This document shows, piece after piece, positions 38,634-44,962 of a stretch of DNA of 44,962 bases. The first letter of the stretch is position 1. The number at the start of each line of letters is the position of its first letter. Origin of the DNA: Streptomyces ureilyticus. GTDB taxonomy: Bacteria; Actinomycetota; Actinomycetes; Streptomycetales; Streptomycetaceae. The notes under the pieces were generated by a model. That model saw only the letters and a list, made by a program, of their open reading frames with translations. It did no database searches and was not told the origin of the DNA. The translations under genes were made by a program, and so were the position numbers. The stretch spans positions 1-44,962 of the forward strand of contig NZ_JAAKZX010000065.1 of the NCBI RefSeq assembly GCF_011045025.1. Reading direction: 5' to 3'.

Positions 38634-39565
38634 TGAACGACCGGAAAGCGGACGTCCGCTTCGGATCCCGCCCCGTACGCCTCGCTGACCTGGCAAGTCT
38701 CGTACGTGCCCCGGCCGCGCTGAGCGTCCCGGGCGACATCCTCGCGGGGGCCGCCGCCGCCGGCCGCCCCCTGGGACCGCGGACCGTGGGCACGATGGCC
38801 TCCTCCGTCTGCCTCTACTGGGCCGGGATGGCCCTCAACGACTACGCCGACGCCACCATCGACGCCGTCGAACGCCCCCAGCGCCCCGTCCCCTCCGGCC
38901 GCGTCCCCCGTCGTACGGCCCTCTCCCTGGCCGGCGGACTGACCGCCGCCGGTCTCGGACTCGCGGCCCTCTCCGGCGGTCGCCGCGGCCTCGGCGTCGC
39001 GCTGCCACTGACGGGGCTGATCTGGGCGTACGACCTGAAGCTGAAGTCAACGAAGGCCGGTCCCGCCGCGATGGCCGGGGCACGGGCCCTGGACGTGCTC
39101 GCGGGCGCGGTCACCGCCGGCGGGACGAAGTCCGGGCGGCGTGGGCTCGTGCCCGCGGCCCTGGTCGGGCTGCATACGTACACGCTCACCGCCCTCAGCC
39201 GGCACGAGATCTCCGGCGCCCCGGCGCGGCTGCCCGCGACCACGCTCGGAGTGTCGGCCGCGACAGCGCTGGCGGCGGCGGGCACCGCACCCTCCGGACC
39301 GGGGCGGCACCCTGACGCGCGTACCGCCGCGGTCGCCGCCGCCGGAGCGCTCGGCTACCTCGGTACGTACGGACTGGCGCAGGTCAAGGCCGTACGGGAG
39401 CCGTCCGGAGAGAACGTACGGCGAGCGGTGGGAGCCGGGATTCTGGGGCTTGTGCCCTTGCAGACGGCGCTGACCGCTCGGGGCGGATCGCCGGTGGTAG
39501 CGGCGGCGCTGGGGGCCGTGCATCCGCTGGCGCGGCGGCTGGCCCGGCGCGTGTCACCGACCTGA
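38633..39565 (+). CDS. eboC: UbiA-family prenyltransferase, SCO3242/EboC type
   Basis: A 310-residue polytopic membrane prenyltransferase. The first prenyl-diphosphate/Mg motif is LNDYADATIDAVERPQRPVP (NDxxDxxxD, about residues 67-88) and the second aspartate region is YDLKLKST (about residue 132). About eight hydrophobic segments are seen. It attaches a prenyl chain to an acceptor at the membrane; both substrates are unknown. It opens a tightly packed run with isomerase, EboA, EboB, EboE and EboF genes, matching the ebo gene set. Cyanobacterial ebo genes are needed to move the scytonemin monomer to the periplasm. The start ATG appears leaderless. The next gene follows after 40 bp. Confidence 0.88.
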   Translation: MNDRKADVRFGSRPVRLADLASLVRAPAALSVPGDILAGAAAAGRPLGPRTVGTMASSVCLYWAGMALNDYADATIDAVERPQRPVPSGRVPRRTALSLAGGLTAAGLGLAALSGGRRGLGVALPLTGLIWAYDLKLKSTKAGPAAMAGARALDVLAGAVTAGGTKSGRRGLVPAALVGLHTYTLTALSRHEISGAPARLPATTLGVSAATALAAAGTAPSGPGRHPDARTAAVAAAGALGYLGTYGLAQVKAVREPSGENVRRAVGAGILGLVPLQTALTARGGSPVVAAALGAVHPLARRLARRVSPT

Positions 39566-39605
39566 CCCGAAGAGCGACCTGAAAGCGACCCGAGGACGGC
39601 CACTC

Positions 39606-40505
39606 ATGGATCTGCGATTCGGCTACGGCACCAACGGTTTCACCAGCCACCGCCTGAGCGATGTGCTCGCCGTGCTCTCCGACCTCGGCTACGACGGGGT
39701 GGCGCTGACACTCGACCACGGCCACCTCGATCCGTACGCCGAAGATCTGCCGCGCCAAGTCAACGCGCTCGCGGGGGAGTTGGCTTGGTACGGGCTCAGC
39801 GTCACGGTCGAGACGGGGGCGCCCTACTTACTCGACCCGTGGGGCAAGCACGAGCCGACGCTGATGTCGGAGGGGGTGCAGCGGCGCGTCGATCTGCTGC
39901 GGCGGGCGATCTGGATCGCGGCCGACCTGGGTTCGCCCACCGTCCATCTGTGCAGTGGTGCCGCGCCGAAGGGGCTGCCGGAGGAGGACGCGTGGAAGCG
40001 GCTCACGGCGGGCATGGAGACGGTGTTGCGGACGGCGGAGGCCAATGGCGTGGCCCTCGCCTTCGAGCCGGAGCCGTACATGTTCGTCGACACCGTGGAG
40101 CGGTGCCTGGAGCTGGGGAAACGGCTCGGCGGGCATGAGCTGTTCGGGGTCACGCTGGACATCGGGCACGCCCACTGCGTCGAGGAGATTCCGCTGCTTG
40201 AGTGCGTACAGCTGGCCGCGCCCCATCTGCTGAACGTGCAGATCGAGGACATGAAGCGCGGTGTCCACCAGCATCTCGAATTCGGCGACGGTGAGATCGA
40301 CTTCGGGCCGGTGCTGGCCGCGCTCGACGAACTCGGGCACAAGGGGCTGGTCTCCGTGGAGATCCAGGGCGGCTCGCTCGACGCACCCGAAGTCGCCCAG
40401 CGCTCCATCGAGTTCCTCCGACGGACGGCGCCGAAAACATCGAAGGTTCAGACGGAGCAGAGAGAGCAGAAAGCACAAGAGGCAGTTCAAGAAGCAGCAC
40501 AGTGA
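39606..40505 (+). CDS. TIM-barrel sugar-phosphate isomerase/epimerase of the ebo-type cluster
   Basis: A 299-residue AP endonuclease 2 / xylose-isomerase-like TIM barrel. Metal-site strands are GVALAFEPEPYMFVDTVE (Glu), FGVTLDIGHAHCVEEIPL (Asp/His), LLNVQIEDMKRGVHQHLEFG (His) and LVSVEIQGG (Glu). The C-terminal tail from about 276 is Gln/Glu/Lys/Ala-rich and probably disordered. Codon 75 is TTA (39828-39830), the only TTA noticed in this cluster; it would make the cluster dependent on the bldA tRNA. ATG 39606 has GAGGACGG upstream. Its GTGA overlap with EboA shows coupling. It is distinct from the EboE barrel encoded two genes later. The reaction is unknown. Confidence 0.85.
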   Translation: MDLRFGYGTNGFTSHRLSDVLAVLSDLGYDGVALTLDHGHLDPYAEDLPRQVNALAGELAWYGLSVTVETGAPYLLDPWGKHEPTLMSEGVQRRVDLLRRAIWIAADLGSPTVHLCSGAAPKGLPEEDAWKRLTAGMETVLRTAEANGVALAFEPEPYMFVDTVERCLELGKRLGGHELFGVTLDIGHAHCVEEIPLLECVQLAAPHLLNVQIEDMKRGVHQHLEFGDGEIDFGPVLAALDELGHKGLVSVEIQGGSLDAPEVAQRSIEFLRRTAPKTSKVQTEQREQKAQEAVQEAAQ

Positions 40506-41158
40506 GCACAGAGAGCGCGACCATGATCTCCGGCATACCTGAACTCCGTACGGCCCTCGAGCCCGAGGCCCGCGCCTGGCTCGACGCCGCCGTCGACCGC
40601 GTCCTCGCCGATCCCACGGCCATCGGCGCCCTCTTCCCCGCCGTCCGCCGCCGCTGCGGCCGGGCCAGGATCGATGACCACTGGACCATCGACGAGGCCG
40701 CCCGCGCCGTACTGCTCACCGCCCTGCCGCTGCACGACTCCGCGCTGGTCGCGACCGTGGGAGCGCTCCATCGACACGGCGATCCGGCCGAGCAGCGGGC
40801 CGTACTGCGGGCGCTGCCGCTGATCGACGACGAGGGCCGCTTCCTCTTCCTGGTGCGGGAGACGCTGCGCGGCAACGACACGACCCTCATCGAGGCCGCC
40901 CTCGGACCGTACGCCGCGAGACATCTCCCGGACGACGAGTACCGGCAGGCCGTCCTGAAGTGCGTCTTCTACGAGATCCCGCTCGAGCGCGTCGCCGGAC
41001 TCGACAAGCGTGCCGACGCCGAACTCGCCCGGATGCTGGCCGACTTCGCACGCGAGCGGATCGCGGCCGGACGTGCCGTGCCCGACGACATCACGCCCGT
41101 CATCCGAGCCTTCGCGCCCGCCGATGACCGCCCCGCCGCCCTCGATGGAGTCTCCTGA
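40502..41158 (+). CDS. eboA: EboA domain-containing protein
   Basis: A 218-residue all-helical soluble protein that matches the EboA family, best seen in DEAARAVLLTALPLHDSALVATVGALHRHGDPAEQRAVLR (about residues 63-102) and YRQAVLKCVFYEIPLERVAGLDKRAD (about 144-170). No catalytic motif is evident and no biochemical function is known for the family. GTG 40502 overlaps the isomerase stop (GTGA), and EboB starts 2 bases after its own stop. Its invariable presence with EboB/C/E/F supports a shared metabolite-processing role. Confidence 0.85.
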   Translation: MSTESATMISGIPELRTALEPEARAWLDAAVDRVLADPTAIGALFPAVRRRCGRARIDDHWTIDEAARAVLLTALPLHDSALVATVGALHRHGDPAEQRAVLRALPLIDDEGRFLFLVRETLRGNDTTLIEAALGPYAARHLPDDEYRQAVLKCVFYEIPLERVAGLDKRADAELARMLADFARERIAAGRAVPDDITPVIRAFAPADDRPAALDGVS

Positions 41159-41160
41159 AC

Positions 41161-42027
41161 ATGCGCATCTTCGACCCCCACATCCACATGACGTCGCGTA
41201 CGACGGACGACTACGAGGCCATGCACGCCGCCGGGGTACGCGCCCTCGTCGAACCGGCCTTCTGGCTGGGCCAGCCCCGCACCTCGCCCGAGAGCTTCTA
41301 CGACTACTTCGACTCGCTGCTGGGCTGGGAGCCGTACCGCGCCGCGCAGTTCGGCATCCAGCACTTCTGCACGATCGCCCTCAACCCGAAGGAAGCCAAC
41401 GATCCGCGCTGCATGCCGGTACTGGACGAGTTGCCGCGCTATCTCGCCAAGGACCGGGTCGTCGCGGTCGGCGAGATCGGCTACGACTCGATGACCAAGG
41501 AAGAGGACGAGGCCCTGGCCCGGCAGCTCCAGCTCGCCATCGAGCACGAGCTTCCGGCCCTCGTCCACACCCCGCACCGCGACAAGGCGGCGGGCACGCG
41601 GCGGACGCTGGATGTCGTACGGGAGTCGGGGATCGCGCCCGAGCTGGTCGTGCTCGACCATCTCAATGAACTCACGGTGGGCATGGTTCTCGACAGCGGC
41701 TGCTGGGCCGGGTTCTCGGTCTACCCGAAGACGAAGATGAGCGAGGACCGGATGGTGGCGATCCTCCAGGAGCACGGCACCGAGCGGATGCTGGTCAACT
41801 CGGCGGCGGACTGGGGGCGCAGCGATCCGCTGAAGACCCGGAAGACCGGTCTGGCGATGCTGGCGGCCGGGTTCGCCGTGGACCAGGTCGACCGGGTGAT
41901 GTGGGGCAACCCGGTCGCCTTCTACGGGCAGAGCGGCCGGCTGGACCTCGACCCGGTCCTGGACGAGCCCAAGCCCGACGAGTCCGTGACCTACCAGGGG
42001 AACTCCATCAAGCGCGGCGGAGAGTGA
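41161..42027 (+). CDS. eboB: TatD-family metal-dependent hydrolase, EboB type
   Basis: A 288-residue amidohydrolase-fold TIM barrel. The metal ligands expected of TatD-like enzymes are visible: DPHIHM (HxH, residues 6-8), VGEIGYDS (Glu), ALVHTPHRDK (His), VVLDHLNELT (His) and VNSAADWGRSD (Asp). The EboB-specific part AFWLGQPRTSPESFYDYFDS is retained. The natural substrate is unknown; TatD relatives act on DNA or small esters/amides, but EboB sits in a metabolite cluster. ATG 41161 follows GGAG and is 2 bases after the EboA stop. Confidence 0.88.
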   Translation: MRIFDPHIHMTSRTTDDYEAMHAAGVRALVEPAFWLGQPRTSPESFYDYFDSLLGWEPYRAAQFGIQHFCTIALNPKEANDPRCMPVLDELPRYLAKDRVVAVGEIGYDSMTKEEDEALARQLQLAIEHELPALVHTPHRDKAAGTRRTLDVVRESGIAPELVVLDHLNELTVGMVLDSGCWAGFSVYPKTKMSEDRMVAILQEHGTERMLVNSAADWGRSDPLKTRKTGLAMLAAGFAVDQVDRVMWGNPVAFYGQSGRLDLDPVLDEPKPDESVTYQGNSIKRGGE

Positions 42028-42034
42028 GCGGCCG

Positions 42035-43540
42035 ATGCGCCTGCGCCACCCCGACGGGACGCCCGTCCATCTCGCGTACTGCAGCAACGTCCACCAGGCG
42101 GAGGACCTGGACGGGGTGCTGGCGCAGCTCGCCGCCTACGCCGAACCCGTGCGGGAACGGCTCGGCGTCGACCGGCTCGGCATCGGCCTGTGGCTGGCCC
42201 GCGATGTCGTCACCGAACTCGTCGGTGACGAGCGGGCGTTGGGGCGGCTGAAGAACGAGCTGAGCGCGCGGGGCCTGGAGACCGTCACGCTGAATGCCTT
42301 CCCGTACTCCGGTTTCCATCGCGAGGTCGTCAAGAAGGACGTCTATCTCCCCGACTGGACGGACGAGGCCCGCCTTACCTACACCCTCGACTGCGCCCGC
42401 GTCCTCACCGCCCTCCTCCCGGACGACGCCCTCCGCGGCAGCGTCTCCACGCTTCCGCTCGCCTGGCGCACGCCCTGGCCGGCCGAACGTTCCCACACCG
42501 CCCGCCGCGCCCTGGACCGGCTGGCCGACGGACTCGCCGCGATCGAGCGTGAGACCGGCCGTCCGGTCCGCGTCGGCTTCGAGCCGGAGCCGGGGTGCGT
42601 GGTCGAGACGACCGCGCAGGCGGCACGGGAACTGGGCGGCCTGGACCCGGAACGGCTCGGCATCTGCCTGGACGCCTGCCATCTCGCGGTCCAGTTCGAG
42701 GACCCGCGCGCCGCACTGGCGCGGCTGTCCGCCGCCGGGCTGCCGGTGGTCAAGCTCCAGGCATCCTGCGCGGTGCAGGCGGACGATCCGGCGGACCCGG
42801 CTGCGCAGGCGGCGCTGGGGCGGCTTGCGGAGCCGCGGTTTCTGCATCAGACGCGTACGAGGCTTGCTGCGCAGGGCAGTTGGGAAGCCTCGGGCGTGCC
42901 GGGCGAAGGGCTGGCCGTCGTGGGGCCGCGGATTCCGCGCCAGCGAGGTGTGGCGGCGGGCGAGGAAGCGGACGGGACCGGGCACGTCTACGGGACCTGG
43001 CACCCGAACGGTCCCGGCGACTCCGGCGGCGCCCGTCAGTCGGACAGGCAGGCCGACGGATCTCCCGCCGGGCCGAGGTCCGTCGGCGGGCCCGGCGACC
43101 CGACTGGCCACGCCGACTCGGGACCTGCCCGCGGCCCGGGCGGGCACGGCGCGCCCGGCGGGTACGGAGCGCCGGGCAGGCACGGCGCGCCCGGTGGCCA
43201 CAGCGCGCTGCCCGAGGGCACGATCCTCGGTGTCGACGACCTCCCCGATGCCCTGGCCGGCGGGCTCCCCACCGACCGAGGCCCCTGGCGGGTCCACTTC
43301 CACGCCCCGCTGCATGCCGAGCCCGAACCCCCGCTCCGTACCACCGCGCCCCAACTCACCGCCGTACTCGCCGAACTGCTCGGCGGCCCCGTCGCCGGCT
43401 GTGACCACATCGAGGTGGAGACCTACACCTGGTCCGTGCTGCCCCGGCCGCCCGCCGACCTGGCCGGGGGCATCGCCGCCGAACTCGCCTGGGCCAGGGA
43501 CCGGTTGACCGGGCTCGGCCTGAAGGAGGAAACGTCATGA
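42035..43540 (+). CDS. eboE: EboE, TIM-barrel metabolite-traffic protein with repeat-rich insert
   Basis: A 501-residue protein of the EboE family, a sugar-isomerase-like TIM barrel. The N-terminal LAYCSNVHQAEDLDGVLAQL and YLPDWTDEARLTYTLDCARV are family landmarks. Metal-binding strands include VGFEPEPGCVVETT, LGICLDACHLAVQF (Asp/His) and, near the end, DHIEVETYTWSVLP. Between about residues 300 and 390 the barrel is interrupted by a Gly/Pro/Arg/Ser-rich low-complexity segment with short tandem repeats (GHGAPGGYGAPGRHGAPGGH), absent from the compact family core as I know it. ATG 42035 comes 7 bases after EboB; its stop overlaps EboF (ATGA). It probably binds or modifies a sugar-like metabolite; no reaction is established. 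Confidence 0.88.
   Translation: MRLRHPDGTPVHLAYCSNVHQAEDLDGVLAQLAAYAEPVRERLGVDRLGIGLWLARDVVTELVGDERALGRLKNELSARGLETVTLNAFPYSGFHREVVKKDVYLPDWTDEARLTYTLDCARVLTALLPDDALRGSVSTLPLAWRTPWPAERSHTARRALDRLADGLAAIERETGRPVRVGFEPEPGCVVETTAQAARELGGLDPERLGICLDACHLAVQFEDPRAALARLSAAGLPVVKLQASCAVQADDPADPAAQAALGRLAEPRFLHQTRTRLAAQGSWEASGVPGEGLAVVGPRIPRQRGVAAGEEADGTGHVYGTWHPNGPGDSGGARQSDRQADGSPAGPRSVGGPGDPTGHADSGPARGPGGHGAPGGYGAPGRHGAPGGHSALPEGTILGVDDLPDALAGGLPTDRGPWRVHFHAPLHAEPEPPLRTTAPQLTAVLAELLGGPVAGCDHIEVETYTWSVLPRPPADLAGGIAAELAWARDRLTGLGLKEETS
43135..43205 (+). repeat. In-frame tandem repeats inside eboE
   Basis: The DNA repeats a GC-rich unit of about 18-21 bases encoding (G)(H/Y/R)HGAPG three to four times (GGHGAPGGYGAPG, GRHGAPGGH). 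It lies in the low-complexity insert and keeps the reading frame. It likely arose by slippage and predicts a flexible linker. Confidence 0.65.
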
Positions 43541-44943
43541 CCGACCGGCTCGTCGTGCTCGACATCGTCGGGCTCACCCCGACGCTGCTGCGCCATATGC
43601 CCGCCGTCGCCGCCCTCGGTGAACGCGGGTTCCAGGCCCGGCTCGGGACGACCCTGCCCGCGGTGACCTGCACGGCCCAGTCGACCTTCCTCACCGGGGA
43701 ACCGCCGAGCACGCACGGCGCGGTGGCCAACGGCTGGTACTTCCGCGACCTCGGCGAAGTGCTGCTGTGGCGGCAGCACAACGCGCTCGTCGGCGGCGAG
43801 AAGATCTGGGAGACGGCCAGGAAGAGCGACCCCAACTACAGGGTGGCGAACATCTGTTGGTGGTACGCGATGGGGGCGGACGTCGACTTCACCGTCACCC
43901 CGCGGCCCGTCTACTACTCCGACGGCCGCAAGGAACCCGACTGCTACACCTGGCCACCCTCCCTGCACGACGAACTCACCGACCGGCTCGGCCCGTTCCC
44001 CCTCTTCACCTACTGGGGGCCGAACGCGGGCATGCCCTCCACCCAGTGGATCCTCGGCGCCGCCCGCCAGGTCTTCGACGAGCACCGCCCGGACCTGACC
44101 CTCGTCTACATCCCGCAGATGGACTACGAGCCCCAGCGCTCCGGCCCGGGCTCCCCCGCCACCGCCCGCGCCGCCCGCCAACTCGACGAGGCGCTCCGCC
44201 CGTTGATCGACCACTTCCTCAGCGAGGGCGCCACCGTCGTGGCGCTCAGCGAGTACGGCATCACCCCGGTCTCCCGCCCCGTCGACATCAACCGCGCCCT
44301 GCGCCGCGCCGGACTGCTGGACGTCTACACGCAGGACGGCATGGAGTACCTGGACCCCTGGACCTCCCGCGCGTTCGCCGTCGCCGATCACCAGGTGGCG
44401 CATGTGTACGTACGGGACCCGGCCGACACCGCGGCCGTCGCGAAGATCGTCGGCGAACTCGACGGTGTGGAGCGGGTGTTGGACGCGGAGGGCAAGGCTG
44501 CGTACGGCCTCGATCACGAGCGGTCAGGCGAGCTGGTCGCCGTCGCCGACTCCGATGCCTGGTTCACGTACTACTACTGGCTGGACGACGAGCGCGCCCC
44601 GGACTTCGCCCGCCAGGTGGAGATCCACCGCAAGCCCGGCTACGACCCCGCCGAGCTGCTGTACGACGAGACCGTCCCGGCGGTGAAGCTGAAGGCCGTG
44701 GGCCAGATCGCCCGCAAGAAGCTCGGGTTCCGCTACCGGATACAGACCGTCCCGCTGGACCCGTCGGGGGTGCGCGGCAGCCACGGCCGGCTGCCGGAGG
44801 ATCCGGACCACGGGCCCGTACTGCTGTGTTCGGAGCCCGGGGCGGCACGTACGGAGTTCGCGGCGACGGACGTCAAGCCGCTGCTGCTGCGGCTCGCGGG
44901 ACTTGAAGACGCAGGTACCAAGGAAGAAGAGCACGCGGAATGA
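43537..44943 (+). CDS. eboF: Alkaline-phosphatase-superfamily phosphodiesterase, EboF type
   Basis: A 468-residue nucleotide pyrophosphatase/phosphodiesterase-like enzyme. LVVLDIVGLTPTLL gives the first metal Asp. PAVTCTAQSTFLTGEPPSTHG contains the Thr nucleophile (residue about 47). VYIPQMDYEPQRSG, VVALSEYGITPVSRPVDINR and AVADHQVAHVYV carry later metal Asp/His-type positions, although SEYG and ADHQ differ slightly from the classical DHG. No signal peptide is visible, so it acts in the cytoplasm. The ATG at 43537 overlaps EboE's stop. The last gene of the cluster, beginning 44940, overlaps its stop. It probably cleaves a phospho-intermediate of the ebo pathway. Confidence 0.88.
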   Translation: MTDRLVVLDIVGLTPTLLRHMPAVAALGERGFQARLGTTLPAVTCTAQSTFLTGEPPSTHGAVANGWYFRDLGEVLLWRQHNALVGGEKIWETARKSDPNYRVANICWWYAMGADVDFTVTPRPVYYSDGRKEPDCYTWPPSLHDELTDRLGPFPLFTYWGPNAGMPSTQWILGAARQVFDEHRPDLTLVYIPQMDYEPQRSGPGSPATARAARQLDEALRPLIDHFLSEGATVVALSEYGITPVSRPVDINRALRRAGLLDVYTQDGMEYLDPWTSRAFAVADHQVAHVYVRDPADTAAVAKIVGELDGVERVLDAEGKAAYGLDHERSGELVAVADSDAWFTYYYWLDDERAPDFARQVEIHRKPGYDPAELLYDETVPAVKLKAVGQIARKKLGFRYRIQTVPLDPSGVRGSHGRLPEDPDHGPVLLCSEPGAARTEFAATDVKPLLLRLAGLEDAGTKEEEHAE

Positions 44944-44962
44944 CCTCCCCCACGCACCCGCC
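44940..44962 (+). CDS. Start of next ebo-cluster gene, cut by window edge
   Basis: ATG 44940 overlaps the EboF stop (ATGA) and is preceded by the purine-rich AAGGAAGAAGAG. Only the first seven codons (MTSPTHP) lie inside the window. By analogy with ebo sets the missing member is EboD, a sugar-phosphate-cyclase-like enzyme, but that cannot be read here. Confidence 0.5.

Overview
The window is chromosomal DNA of a Streptomyces-type actinomycete. The third codon positions are strongly G/C. GTG starts and 4-base stop/start overlaps are common. Families largely confined to Streptomyces are present: WhiJ-type regulators with DUF397 partners, DUF574-type methyltransferase, and an ebo cluster with an SCO3242-type prenyltransferase. 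Sugar ABC genes lack their own ATPase, and rare TTA codons occur. No rRNA, tRNA or CRISPR array was found.

Layout. (1) 1-5.2 kb: a Tat-secreted endonuclease/exonuclease/phosphatase-fold enzyme, a LysE-type exporter, a complete WhiJ-type module (ATPase / HTH regulator / DUF397) and a DUF574-type methyltransferase. (2) 5.3-9 kb: a secreted GH84 beta-N-acetylglucosaminidase fused to a YVTN beta-propeller, and a small secreted SH3-like protein. (3) 9.2-11.5 kb: a second WhiJ-type module and a chloramphenicol-phosphotransferase-like kinase. (4) 11.6-22.2 kb: a carbohydrate locus with a SIS-domain isomerase, a divergent RpiR regulator, a 1429-residue GH38 alpha-mannosidase, a PPIase-like accessory protein and an ABC importer (binding protein plus two permeases). 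(5) 22.2-27.2 kb: a LysR regulator divergent from a second, DnaE1-like DNA polymerase III alpha and a DUF6300-like zinc-ribbon protein. (6) 27.2-34.1 kb: the carbohydrate theme returns with a GH3 glycosidase, a BadF-type amino-sugar kinase and a cytosolic TIM-barrel glycosidase. An IS607-type element with a cysteine-free TnpB is inserted between the GH3 and kinase genes. (7) 34.2-37 kb: an island of transposase remnants (ISL3-like, IS21-like), an SDR and an isochorismatase-like protein that both contain TTA codons, and a membrane-anchored small protein. (8) 37-38.5 kb: a NagZ-like GH3. (9) 38.6-44.96 kb: an ebo-type cluster (UbiA prenyltransferase, sugar isomerase, EboA, TatD-like EboB, EboE, phosphodiesterase EboF) that runs off the end of the window.

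The most interesting signal is a shared imperfect 15-bp palindrome with consensus TGGTTCAAnCnACCA (TGGT-N7-ACCA). It lies before the SIS, alpha-mannosidase, sugar-binding protein, kinase/GH5-like and NagZ-like genes, with a weaker copy at the 5' end of the first GH3 gene. It ties genes spread over 26 kb into one putative regulon. The local RpiR protein is the natural candidate regulator. None of the glycosidases carrying the motif has a signal peptide, so the model is: import a mannose/HexNAc-containing oligosaccharide through the ABC permease (ATPase supplied in trans, as MsiK does in Streptomyces), hydrolyse it in the cytoplasm with GH38, GH3, NagZ-like and GH5-like enzymes, then phosphorylate and isomerise the released amino sugar. 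The secreted GH84 enzyme could trim substrate outside, but it does not carry the motif.
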